DNA of 8,336 bases from Cryomorphaceae bacterium (GCA_013205365.1 JABMNC010000100.1:1-8336); one strand, 5' to 3'. Numbered from the stretch's first letter, positions 1-6,320 are shown. Notes: generated by a model not told the origin, from the letters alone. Made by a program: numbers and translations.

Positions 1-661
1 GGATTCGGTGGTCGTTGAGCACGATTCCCACATGGGTAATTCGACCCTCTTCGTTGTCAAAAAACGCTAGGGCGCCTTCGAGCGATTCCTCTAGAAAATT
101 GACCAGGCTGCCTTGGCTGGCCTGTTGGCTTGCGTCGCGAAGCAGATTGATGCCGGCCATTCTGAACGCGATCTGGGTGAGGCCGCTGCAGTCGATGCCA
201 AAGGCACTACGCCCGCCCCAGAGGTAGGCTGAGTTTAAAAAGCTAAAGGCGTAGCGCACCGCAGAGGCTCCCGTGGAATCTTGGTCCGCAACGGCTCCGT
301 GAAAAGAGAAGGTTTCACCGGCAAGCTCGAGGTTGCCGTCCTTTAAAAAGGGCAGAAAGGAACCCGCTACCAGGCTGCGGCTCTTTATGGGCTGCACATG
401 GTCAATTAAATCCACCGTACTTGCGACCACGGCCTGTGGTTGATCCACTTGGTTTCGGTAGGATTCTCTGCTTATTTCGGCGACTTGATGCTGCAGAACC
501 CAGCCCTCATAGCCATCATGACCCAGGCGAACCTGCGTCCATTCCTGTTCCTGGCCAAGTACTTCAAATACTTCACCAAAGAGGCCTTGATTTACCATCT
601 CGCTGCGGTGAGAGGGTTCGCGTCGCATGGGGCTAAGGTTGAACGGGAAGGTGCCGTGCAT
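1..661 (-). CDS. NlpC/P60 (C40) cysteine peptidase with N-terminal SH3-like domain, 3' end missing
   Basis: This enzyme probably cleaves gamma-D-glutamyl-diamino acid bonds in peptidoglycan peptides, like dipeptidyl-peptidase VI or YkfC-type enzymes; that assignment is inferred from the family. About 220 residues are present. Residues 10-60 form a bacterial SH3-like domain (PMRREPSHRSEMVNQ, then LFGEVFEVL and DGYEGWV). The catalytic domain shows YLWGGRSAFGIDCSGLTQ with nucleophile Cys158, and THVGIVL with His210. The third catalytic residue would lie past the left edge. The ATG at 661 is the first possible ATG after an in-frame stop at 731-733, and the residues after it align with the usual N-terminus of this Bacteroidota family as I remember it. 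No signal peptide is visible, so a cytoplasmic role in recycling wall peptides is plausible. It lies 129 bp after the pseudouridine synthase and has its own promoter-like box. Confidence 0.9.
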   Translation of the reverse strand, partial: MHGTFPFNLSPMRREPSHRSEMVNQGLFGEVFEVLGQEQEWTQVRLGHDGYEGWVLQHQVAEISRESYRNQVDQPQAVVASTVDLIDHVQPIKSRSLVAGSFLPFLKDGNLELAGETFSFHGAVADQDSTGASAVRYAFSFLNSAYLWGGRSAFGIDCSGLTQIAFRMAGINLLRDASQQASQGSLVNFLEESLEGALAFFDNEEGRITHVGIVLNDHRI

Positions 662-666
662 GGTCA

Positions 667-674
667 GAAAGGTA
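667..674 (-). promoter_or_regulatory. Candidate -7 box (TACCTTTC) of the C40 peptidase gene
   Basis: TACCTTTC matches the Bacteroidota -7 consensus TAnnTTTG at all fixed positions except the last. It ends 5 nt before the ATG at 661, so a transcript from it would have almost no leader. I see no TTG at the usual distance for a -33 box. The evidence is the match plus the same spacing at other genes in the window. Confidence 0.4.
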
Positions 675-734
675 CGAATGTTCCTTCGCTCGGGGGATTT
701 TTCAGCATTCTGAGCGGCAAAAAAATAGGGCTAG

Positions 735-775
735 TGGCTTCGGCCAAAGTCCGCAGCGGAACCTGCTCACGCAGG
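735..775. other. Three adjacent short palindromes between rluA-type and C40 genes
   Basis: Three small hairpins lie in the 129-bp gap: TGGC-TTCG-GCCA (735-746), TCCG-CAG-CGGA (750-760) and CCTGC-TCAC-GCAGG (762-775), given on the plus strand. Read on the minus strand, the direction of the flanking genes, they are followed by a run of seven T at 725-719. They could be a weak terminator or attenuator after the pseudouridine synthase gene. The T run starts 9 nt beyond the last stem, so this is not a textbook terminator. Confidence 0.3.
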
Positions 776-790
776 CAGGGCTTGACCATA

Positions 791-1447
791 CTAGATGGGA
801 ATGGAGAAACCAGGTTCCACCGAAACATCGATGGGGTTGTTGCTGATGGGATGCGCAAACTGAATGCGCTGGGCGCAGAGGTCGATTCCGGCGTCGGTAT
901 TGGGCCGTTTGGCTCCGTACTTAAGGTCGCCCTTGATGGAGTGCCCCATGGCCTGCATCTGGCAGCGAATCTGGTGGTGGCGTCCGGTTTCGAGGTCTAC
1001 CTCGAGTCGGCTGTACCGGTCTCCGGCAGCGATTAGGCTGTAGTTCAATACGGCCGACTGGGCGTTTTTGCGGGTTGAGACAAAGGATTTCTTTTTGACA
1101 GTGTCCCTCCATAGCAAGTGCTCAAGCCTGCCCGAGGATTCTTTGGGATGTCCCTCGACGATGCATTGGTAGGTCTTTTTGATGCCGCGATCTGCAAACA
1201 AGGCGTTCATGCGCGCCAGCGATTTTGAGGTTTTACAGAGCACCACGATGCCGCTGGTTGGCCGGTCAAGCCGATGGGGGAGGCCGATGAAGGCCTTGCC
1301 GGGCTTGTTGAAGCGGCGTGCCACGTCGGCCGCAGCCCAATGCAGTAGGGTGGGGTCGCCGGTCTCGTCACCTTGAACGAGAAGCCCTGCGGGTTTAAAA
1401 ACTACCAGAAGGTGGTTGTCCTCCCAAAGCACGCGGGGTTCTTGCAT
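791..1447 (-). CDS. RluA-family RNA pseudouridine synthase
   Basis: This enzyme converts specific uridines in rRNA or tRNA to pseudouridine in the cytoplasm. The 218-residue protein has the family signature HRLDRPTSGIVVL, with the catalytic aspartate at Asp61, and the later ETGRHHQIRCQM motif at 153-164, followed by HSIKGDLKYGA. KPAGLLVQ near residues 18-25 is the usual N-terminal motif. There is no S4 RNA-binding domain, so it is a short form about the size of RluA or TruC rather than RluC or RluD. The target uridine cannot be told from the sequence. Its ATG overlaps the panB stop in a TGATG, which implies translational coupling and a shared transcript. No separate promoter box is visible. 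Confidence 0.93.
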   Translation of the reverse strand: MQEPRVLWEDNHLLVVFKPAGLLVQGDETGDPTLLHWAAADVARRFNKPGKAFIGLPHRLDRPTSGIVVLCKTSKSLARMNALFADRGIKKTYQCIVEGHPKESSGRLEHLLWRDTVKKKSFVSTRKNAQSAVLNYSLIAAGDRYSRLEVDLETGRHHQIRCQMQAMGHSIKGDLKYGAKRPNTDAGIDLCAQRIQFAHPISNNPIDVSVEPGFSIPI

Positions 1448-2277
1448 CAGTAGCGTTCCTGATCGTTGGGGAATTTTTGGTCCCGCACGTCACTGACGTA
1501 CTGGCGTATCGCCTCAGGAATCAAGGTGCCGAGCTGCGCGTAGCGCCGCAAAAAACGCGGATTGAATTCGGTGTTCATTCCCAGCATGTCGTGCAGCACG
1601 AGTACCTGGCCGTCGACATCGCCCCCTGCACCAATGCCGATGGTGGGAATTCGCAGTGAAGCCGTGACTTTGGCGGCTAAAGCAGCCGGAATTTTCTCTA
1701 AAACCAGGGCAAAGCAACCGGCTTCCTGAAGCGCAAGGGCGTCCTCTAAAAGCCTTGTGGCCTCTAACTCTTCTTTGGCCCGAACGGCATAGGTTCCAAA
1801 CTGATAGATGCTTTGAGGGGTGAGTCCGAGGTGGCCCATTACCGGAATGCCGGACTGCACGATGCGCGCCACGGTGCTGGCAACTTCAATACCGCCCTCG
1901 AGCTTGACGGCATGGCCGCCCGACTCCTTCATGATGCGAATGGAGGAATTCAAGGCCTCTTTGGGATTGCCTTGGTAGCTTCCAAAGGGCAAATCCACTA
2001 CCACAAGGGCGCGATTTACTCCACGAACCACACTGGATGCGTGGTAAATCATTTGGTCGAGGGTAATGGGAAGGGTGGTCTCGTGGCCTGCCATTACATT
2101 GCTTGCGGAGTCGCCCACGAGAATCACGTCTACCCCGGCGGAATCCACCAGGCGGGCAAAGGTGTAATCGTAGGCTGTGAGCATTGAAATGCGCACTCCC
2201 GAGTGCTTGAGTTCCGCCAGGGTGAGGGTGGTAACCTTCTTAAAGGCCTCGGGGCCAGACTTTTTTTGGGTTGACAT
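1447..2277 (-). CDS. panB: 3-methyl-2-oxobutanoate hydroxymethyltransferase (ketopantoate hydroxymethyltransferase)
   Basis: PanB transfers a one-carbon unit from 5,10-methylenetetrahydrofolate to 2-oxoisovalerate to make ketopantoate, the first committed step to pantothenate and coenzyme A. The 276-residue length is close to the family norm of about 265. Family motifs are complete: MLTAYDYTFARLVDSAG (32-48), VGDSASNVMAGHETTLP, VVVDLPFGSY, KLEGG, GHLGLTPQS and GIGAGGDVDGQVLV. The residues matching the Mg2+ ligands and catalytic acid of E. coli PanB are present as Asp56, Asp95, Glu127 and Glu194. I chose the ATG at 2277 over an upstream in-frame GTG at 2301, because a perfect -7 box lies between them. 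The gene diverges from the lipoprotein gene and leads a probable panB-pseudouridine synthase unit. The other pantothenate genes are not in the window. Confidence 0.96.
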   Translation of the reverse strand: MSTQKKSGPEAFKKVTTLTLAELKHSGVRISMLTAYDYTFARLVDSAGVDVILVGDSASNVMAGHETTLPITLDQMIYHASSVVRGVNRALVVVDLPFGSYQGNPKEALNSSIRIMKESGGHAVKLEGGIEVASTVARIVQSGIPVMGHLGLTPQSIYQFGTYAVRAKEELEATRLLEDALALQEAGCFALVLEKIPAALAAKVTASLRIPTIGIGAGGDVDGQVLVLHDMLGMNTEFNPRFLRRYAQLGTLIPEAIRQYVSDVRDQKFPNDQERY

Positions 2278-2281
2278 AATG

Positions 2282-2289
2282 CAAAGGTA
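2282..2289 (-). promoter_or_regulatory. -7 promoter box (TACCTTTG) of panB
   Basis: This is an exact match to the Bacteroidota -7 consensus TAnnTTTG, ending 4 nt before the panB ATG at 2277. A TSS a few bases downstream would fall at or within about two bases of the ATG, giving a leaderless mRNA. The nearest upstream TTG (2305-2303) is only 13 nt away, shorter than the usual 17-23 nt gap to a -33 box. Confidence 0.6.
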
Positions 2290-2308
2290 GTCGAGTGCCA
2301 CACAATGC

Positions 2309-2316
2309 TATCTTTG
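2309..2316 (+). promoter_or_regulatory. -7 promoter box (TATCTTTG) of the lipoprotein gene
   Basis: This is an exact TAnnTTTG match ending 6 nt before the ATG at 2323. It favours that ATG over the in-frame ATG at 2305, which would lie upstream of the box. It is 19 bp from the oppositely oriented panB box, so each promoter's expected -33 region falls on the other's -7 box. No -33 TTG is visible. Confidence 0.55.
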
Positions 2317-2322
2317 GGCTCG

Positions 2323-3408
2323 ATGATTCGGACCTACCTAAATCCTGCCTTTGCTGCCTTTGCTGCCTTTGCACTGGCCTCTTGCGACAACACCCTTGAC
2401 GTCACTGCAGACTTTGAGCGCATTCCGGTGGTTTATGGAATAGTGAATCCCAAAAGCGACACGCAGTACGTGCGGGTTGGCCGCAGCTACCTCGGCGCAG
2501 ACGGCCCGGTTGGGGGCATGAATCACCCTGACTCGCTGTACTACCCAAACCTTGTGGTGGAGCTCCGTGCTACAGGCCCTGCTGGAGCGGAGATTTTTAC
2601 CCAGGACTACACGGAAACCACAGACATCCCCAAAGAACCTGGTTTGTTCACCAGCGTCGGTCATCGGGTTTACCGACTGGTACGCCCCGGTTTTTCTCAG
2701 AATCCTAGCCGCACGGACTACAGCTACGAAATTACCCTTCGTGAATCCCCGGGCAGTGCCATTATTGCACGGTCAAGCACTCCCTGCGTAGACAGCATTC
2801 GCTTAAAGCAGCCCAGCTATTTTGGGCTTCAGAAGTTGTCTATCGCCTCCAAAAACGGATACCTTATACAGTGGAACCAAACTAAAAACGCTCGTATTTA
2901 TCAGGGTTATGTCGACTTTCGCTACATGGAGATGGCCTACGGAAGCATACAGGATTCCGTGCAAAGGGTGATACGATATCCCTTGCCCTACATCACCGGA
3001 GGCAGTCTGGTTGGAGGCACCTCTATAGTATCGACCACCTTAGACTACCGTGGTTTTTATAATTTTTTGCGTGCGTCGATACCGGCCGCACCGCTAGGGA
3101 CGATTCGATGGTTTCGCGGAATGGATCTCTACCTAAGTGCCGGCAGCGATGCCTTGGCGACCTACATTTCGGTTTCACAGCCCTCGAACAGCATCAACCA
3201 AGATCCTCCCTTTTTTACCAACATTATCGGCGGAGCCGGTATTTTCGCGAGCAAGACTAATATTTTTAAGCCCTACCTAGGCTTATCGAATACTTCGCTC
3301 GACAGTTTGGGCAACAGCAATCTTACCTGTGCCCTTCAGTTTGGTCGCGCTTCGGCTGGAGATACCTGCGCCTGCGGTCCGCAGCGCACCTGGGACCGCT
3401 GCTTCTAG
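2323..3408 (+). CDS. Predicted lipoprotein of unknown function, Bacteroidota type
   Basis: The 361-residue protein starts with a short signal peptide (MIRTYLNPAF, then an Ala/Phe-rich core) ending in the lipobox LASC, with Cys21 as the likely lipidated residue. The rest looks like an exported, mainly beta-rich protein without membrane spans. The stretch PVVYGIVNPKSDTQYVRVGR, the following YLG and DSLYYPNL, and the late GGAGIFASK resemble a widespread uncharacterised Bacteroidota lipoprotein family that I recall but cannot name with certainty. A DUF4249-like relationship is possible but not supported by any decisive motif. The C-terminal 26 residues hold four cysteines (336, 349, 351, 360), an unusual tail. 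The start at 2323 is chosen from the promoter box and the compact signal peptide; ATG 2305 would add six residues. It diverges from panB and lies 161 bp before dnaK. Function unknown. Confidence 0.8.
   Translation: MIRTYLNPAFAAFAAFALASCDNTLDVTADFERIPVVYGIVNPKSDTQYVRVGRSYLGADGPVGGMNHPDSLYYPNLVVELRATGPAGAEIFTQDYTETTDIPKEPGLFTSVGHRVYRLVRPGFSQNPSRTDYSYEITLRESPGSAIIARSSTPCVDSIRLKQPSYFGLQKLSIASKNGYLIQWNQTKNARIYQGYVDFRYMEMAYGSIQDSVQRVIRYPLPYITGGSLVGGTSIVSTTLDYRGFYNFLRASIPAAPLGTIRWFRGMDLYLSAGSDALATYISVSQPSNSINQDPPFFTNIIGGAGIFASKTNIFKPYLGLSNTSLDSLGNSNLTCALQFGRASAGDTCACGPQRTWDRCF
2346..2372 (+). repeat. Three perfect tandem copies of a 9-bp unit (TGCCTTTGC)
   Basis: The unit TGCCTTTGC occurs three times head to tail inside the signal peptide of the lipoprotein and encodes the repeated Ala-Ala-Phe core. 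The period is a multiple of three, so gain or loss of a copy would lengthen or shorten the hydrophobic core without a frameshift. Confidence 0.9.
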
Positions 3409-3471
3409 GCCCTCTGAATCCTTTCCGGCTAAGAATTCCGCGTCAAAAAGGCGGTGAAGCCCTATAGTCGC

Positions 3472-3494
3472 TGACATTCTGTCTGATTTTGTCA
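3472..3494. promoter_or_regulatory. Palindromic candidate regulator site upstream of dnaK
   Basis: The sequence has GACA-TTC-TGTC at 3473-3483, an 11-bp perfect palindrome with a 3-nt centre, followed by a second half-site TGTCA at 3490-3494 that is inverted relative to TGACA at 3472-3476. It sits 23 bp upstream of the candidate -24 element and would be about 50-70 bp upstream of transcription start. It could bind an activator or repressor of the heat-shock response; this is inference. Confidence 0.4.
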
Positions 3495-3517
3495 TAAAAA
3501 AGACCCTAGGAATGGCC

Positions 3518-3532
3518 TGGTACAGTGCTTGT
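3518..3532 (+). promoter_or_regulatory. Candidate sigma-54 type -24/-12 promoter of dnaK
   Basis: TGGTAC, five bases (AGTGC), then TTGT fits the sigma-54 consensus TGGCAC-N5-TTGC with the exact 12-bp spacing between the -24 GG and the -12 G. The mismatches are T for C in the first element and T for the final C. Transcription would start near 3544 and give a leader of about 26 nt. No TAnnTTTG box stands just ahead of this ATG, unlike other genes here. Confidence 0.45.
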
Positions 3533-3569
3533 TTTTAACCCGGGAAATAAATCCAAAGAACAATACATC

Positions 3570-5462
3570 ATGGGTAAAATTATCGGAATCGACTTAGGTA
3601 CAACCAACTCCTGCGTCGCAGTTATGGAAGGCAACGAAGCTGTTGTTATTCCCAATTCAGAAGGCAAGCGCACCACCCCTTCGGTGGTCGGATTCGTCGA
3701 CGGCGGAGAGCGCAAGGTGGGTGATCCGGCCAAGCGCCAAGCCATTACCAATCCCAAGAAAACGATCGCCTCTATTAAGCGCTTTATGGGCGAGACCTAT
3801 GCAAACTGCGAGAAAGAGATCGGTCGCGTGCCCTACCAGGTGGTTAAAGGAGACAATAACACTCCGCGCGTTCAGATTGACGACCGCGCCTACACGCCGC
3901 AGGAGATTTCTGCGATGATTCTTCAGAAAATGAAGAAGACTGCCGAAGACTACCTAGGTACTACGGTAGACGAGGCCGTTATTACGGTTCCGGCCTATTT
4001 TAACGATGCACAGCGTCAGGCAACCAAAGAAGCGGGTGAAATTGCTGGCCTAAAGGTTCGCCGCATCATCAACGAGCCTACGGCTGCCGCCTTGGCCTAC
4101 GGCATCGACAAAATGAACCGCGACATGAAAATTGTCGTATTTGACTGCGGTGGCGGAACCCACGACGTTTCGGTTCTGGAGTTGGGCGACGGAGTTTTTG
4201 AGGTAAAGTCTACCGACGGCGATACCCACCTCGGTGGCGATGACTTTGACGACCGCATCATCAACTGGCTTGCTGACGAGTTTAAGGCTACGGAATCCAT
4301 TGATTTGCGCAAGGACGCTATGGCCCTTCAGCGCCTCAAGGAAGCTGCCGAAAAGGCTAAAATCGAGCTTTCTAGCACGACTTCTACCGAAATAAATCTG
4401 CCCTACATCACGGCTACCGACAGCGGACCCAAGCACATTGTGCGCAACCTTAGCCGTTCGGAGTTTGAGCGCCTTGTGGCGGATTTGGTCAAGCGCACCA
4501 TCGACCCCTGCAAAAACGCACTCAAGAATGCCGGACTTAGCACCAGCGACATTGACGAGGTCATCATGGTCGGAGGTTCCACTAGAATTCCAGCGATTCA
4601 GGAAGCAGTTAAAAAATTCTTTGGTAAGGAGCCCAACAAGGGCGTGAACCCCGACGAAGTAGTTGCAATTGGTGCGGCCATTCAGGGTGGAGTTCTTGCC
4701 GGAGACGTTAAGGACGTGCTTCTGCTCGACGTAACTCCGCTCTCACTGGGTATTGAGACGATGGGTAGCGTGATGACGCGACTGATTGAGTCCAACACCA
4801 CCATTCCAACCAAGAAGTCTGAAGTGTTTAGCACGGCAAGCGACAACCAGCCCAGTGTGGAGATTCACATTCTTCAGGGCGAGCGCCCCATGGCAAAAGA
4901 CAACAAGACCATCGGACGTTTTCACCTCGACGGACTCCCACCTTCTCCCCGCGGCGTCCCGCAGGTGGAGGTGACCTTTGACATCGATGCCAACGGAATT
5001 TTGCACGTCAGTGCCAAAGACAAGGCGACGGGCAAGGAGCAGAAGATCCGCATCGAGGCCTCGAGCGGCCTGAGTAAGGAAGAGATCGAGACCATGAAGA
5101 AGGAGGCTGAAGCAAATGCCGATACCGACCGTGTCGCCAAAGAGCGTGCGGATAAGCTCAACGCAGCAGACCAAATGATTTTTCAGACCGAGAAGCAGCT
5201 CAGCGAGTTCGGCGAAAAGCTTGGCGACAAGAAGTCTGCTATTGAGGAGTCGCTTGACAACCTGAAGAAGGCTCATTTAAGCCAAGAAATCAGCGCTATT
5301 GATGCCGCGATGGAGCAAATCAACGAAGCGTGGAAAAACGCTTCTGAAGAGATGTACAAGGCGCAGCAAGACGGCGGTGATGCGGGCAGTGCCGGGAACG
5401 GTGCCGCTGCGGGCAAGGCCGATGACGACGTGACCGACGTGGACTTCGAAGAGGTCAAGTAG
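3570..5462 (+). CDS. dnaK: Molecular chaperone DnaK (Hsp70)
   Basis: DnaK is the ATP-driven Hsp70 chaperone that binds exposed hydrophobic peptides with DnaJ and GrpE in the cytoplasm. The 630-residue length is normal. The nucleotide-binding domain (about 1-380) shows IGIDLGTTNSC (5-15), VPAYFNDAQRQATKEAG (140-156), IINEPTAAALAYG and VIMVGGSTRIP. The linker DVLLLDVTPLSLGIET leads to the substrate-binding domain (about 390-505, with HILQGERPMAKDN), then the helical lid, a Gly/Ala-rich tail and the canonical end VTDVDFEEVK. In the phosphate-2 loop the usual DLGGGTFD reads DCGGGTHD (192-199). The start at 3570 gives the standard N-terminus; the frame is open further upstream but adds nothing conserved. 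No dnaJ or grpE is adjacent. A hairpin terminator follows at once. Confidence 0.98.
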   Translation: MGKIIGIDLGTTNSCVAVMEGNEAVVIPNSEGKRTTPSVVGFVDGGERKVGDPAKRQAITNPKKTIASIKRFMGETYANCEKEIGRVPYQVVKGDNNTPRVQIDDRAYTPQEISAMILQKMKKTAEDYLGTTVDEAVITVPAYFNDAQRQATKEAGEIAGLKVRRIINEPTAAALAYGIDKMNRDMKIVVFDCGGGTHDVSVLELGDGVFEVKSTDGDTHLGGDDFDDRIINWLADEFKATESIDLRKDAMALQRLKEAAEKAKIELSSTTSTEINLPYITATDSGPKHIVRNLSRSEFERLVADLVKRTIDPCKNALKNAGLSTSDIDEVIMVGGSTRIPAIQEAVKKFFGKEPNKGVNPDEVVAIGAAIQGGVLAGDVKDVLLLDVTPLSLGIETMGSVMTRLIESNTTIPTKKSEVFSTASDNQPSVEIHILQGERPMAKDNKTIGRFHLDGLPPSPRGVPQVEVTFDIDANGILHVSAKDKATGKEQKIRIEASSGLSKEEIETMKKEAEANADTDRVAKERADKLNAADQMIFQTEKQLSEFGEKLGDKKSAIEESLDNLKKAHLSQEISAIDAAMEQINEAWKNASEEMYKAQQDGGDAGSAGNGAAAGKADDDVTDVDFEEVK

Positions 5463-5486
5463 CCGATCAGGACGCAAAAAAGTAGG

Positions 5487-5517
5487 GCTGCCCTTTGGGG
5501 CGGCTTTTTTGTTTTTT
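5487..5517 (+). terminator. Rho-independent terminator of dnaK, possibly bidirectional
   Basis: GCTGCCC (5487-5493) pairs with GGGCGGC (5498-5504) around the loop TTTG, with one G-T pair, and is followed by six T, a G and six more T. It begins 24 bp after the dnaK stop. On the minus strand the same hairpin is followed after five bases by six T (5481-5476), so it may also stop readthrough from the convergent glycosyltransferase gene. Confidence 0.88.
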
Positions 5518-5590
5518 GGCAAGGTTGGCTGGTTAGCTTGCTAGTAACCAGAAACCAGTTGCTAGTTAACTAACGAGCTAACCTCGCCAA
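5516..5590. repeat. Compact intergenic imperfect inverted repeat with internal direct repeats
   Basis: The right arm AGCTAACCTCGCCAA (5576-5590) is the reverse complement of a left arm at 5516-5538, with one mismatch and an 8-nt insertion (GGCTGGTT, 5527-5534). Inside are direct copies TTGCTAGTAAC (5538-5548) and TTGCTAGTTAAC (5559-5570), two AACCAG words (5546-5551, 5553-5558) and CTGGTT (5529-5534), the inverse of AACCAG. It fills the space between two convergent genes and looks like a REP-like or small non-coding repeat. Whether it recurs in the genome cannot be seen from one window. Confidence 0.6.
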
Positions 5591-5594
5591 ACGG

Positions 5595-6314
5595 CTACTT
5601 CGCCCTAAACGCCCCGTACTTGAGGATGCAGTAGATGGCGCGCACGCCGTCCTTCCAGCCGATTTTTTTACCTTCTTCAAAGGTTCGGCCGTAGTAGCTG
5701 ATTCCGACTTCATAAATACGAACCTTGGGAATCCTGGCAATTTTTGCCGTGACTTCGGGCTCAAATCCAAAGCGATTCTCGCGCAAATTCAAATTTTGGA
5801 TCAGGTCGCGCCTGAAGAGCTTGTAGCAGGTTTCCATGTCGGTCAGATTCAAGTTGGTGAACATGTTCGACAAAAAGGTCAAAAACGCATTACCAATGGA
5901 ATGCCAAAAAAACAGGATTCTGTGTGCATTGCCACCCATGAATCGCGAGCCGTATACCACGTCGGCGTGGCCGTTGATGATGGGCTTCAGGAGGGTGACG
6001 TACTCGCTGGGGTCGTACTCGAGGTCGGCGTCCTGAATGATAACATAGTCCCCAGTAGCCATGGCGATACCGGTGTGCAGTGCGGCGCCCTTACCCTTGT
6101 TGACTTCATGCTTGCGGTAGGTCATGGGCAATGAAGGGTTGACAGCGGTGTAGCGCTCGATGGCTTCTTCGGTGGCGTCCTTGCTGCAGTCGTTGACCAC
6201 GATTAATTCCTTGGTCCATCCTTCGGGCAGGGCACAGTCGCGGACTTTATCCAGAATTAAATGAATGGTGGCGGCTTCGTTGTAGGCCGGCATGACGATG
6301 CTGAGTAGGGGCAT
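5595..6314 (-). CDS. Family 2 glycosyltransferase, dolichol-phosphate mannose synthase-like
   Basis: The 239-residue enzyme has a GT-A fold. It likely transfers a sugar from a nucleotide sugar to a polyprenyl phosphate or another acceptor at the inner face of the membrane. Motifs in order: SIVMPAYNEAATI (5-17), IVVNDCSKDAT (38-48), NKGKGAALHTGIAMATGDY (72-90), the metal-binding QDADLEYDP (94-102), VYGSRF (120-125), ETCYKLFRR (161-169), FGFEPEVTAKIAR and ISYYGRTFEEGKKIGWKDG (205-223). This combination is typical of DPM1/polyprenol-phosphate glycosyltransferases. It lacks the long C-terminal membrane segments found in some relatives. Donor and acceptor cannot be read from the sequence. The ATG at 6314 is preferred to the in-frame TTG at 6323 because that TTG lies inside a perfect promoter box. 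It is a single gene, divergent from corA and convergent with dnaK. Confidence 0.92.
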   Translation of the reverse strand: MPLLSIVMPAYNEAATIHLILDKVRDCALPEGWTKELIVVNDCSKDATEEAIERYTAVNPSLPMTYRKHEVNKGKGAALHTGIAMATGDYVIIQDADLEYDPSEYVTLLKPIINGHADVVYGSRFMGGNAHRILFFWHSIGNAFLTFLSNMFTNLNLTDMETCYKLFRRDLIQNLNLRENRFGFEPEVTAKIARIPKVRIYEVGISYYGRTFEEGKKIGWKDGVRAIYCILKYGAFRAK

Positions 6315-6320
6315 AGGGCG

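Noticed and set aside
440..1036. Open frame of 198 codons on the plus strand
   Set aside because: It lies opposite the C40 peptidase and pseudouridine synthase, both of which have clear family motifs; its translation shows no recognisable domain.
2278..2301. Upstream GTG start for panB
   Set aside because: It would add eight unconserved residues and place the perfect -7 box inside the coding sequence.
2305..2322. Upstream ATG start for the lipoprotein
   Set aside because: The box TATCTTTG lies downstream of it, and the signal peptide is already complete from the ATG at 2323. It is not fully excluded if another promoter exists.
3525..3569. N-terminal extension of DnaK by 15 residues
   Set aside because: DnaK proteins start at MGKIIGIDLGTT, and the extension overlaps the promoter-like -12 element.
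3409..3569. A terminator for the lipoprotein gene in the gap before dnaK
   Set aside because: Only short imperfect stems such as CCGC/GCGG near 3438-3454 are visible, with no T-run in the right place.
4743..5276. Open frame of 177 codons antisense to dnaK
   Set aside because: It has the low-complexity hydrophobic look of an antisense shadow of a codon-biased gene, with no motif or start context.
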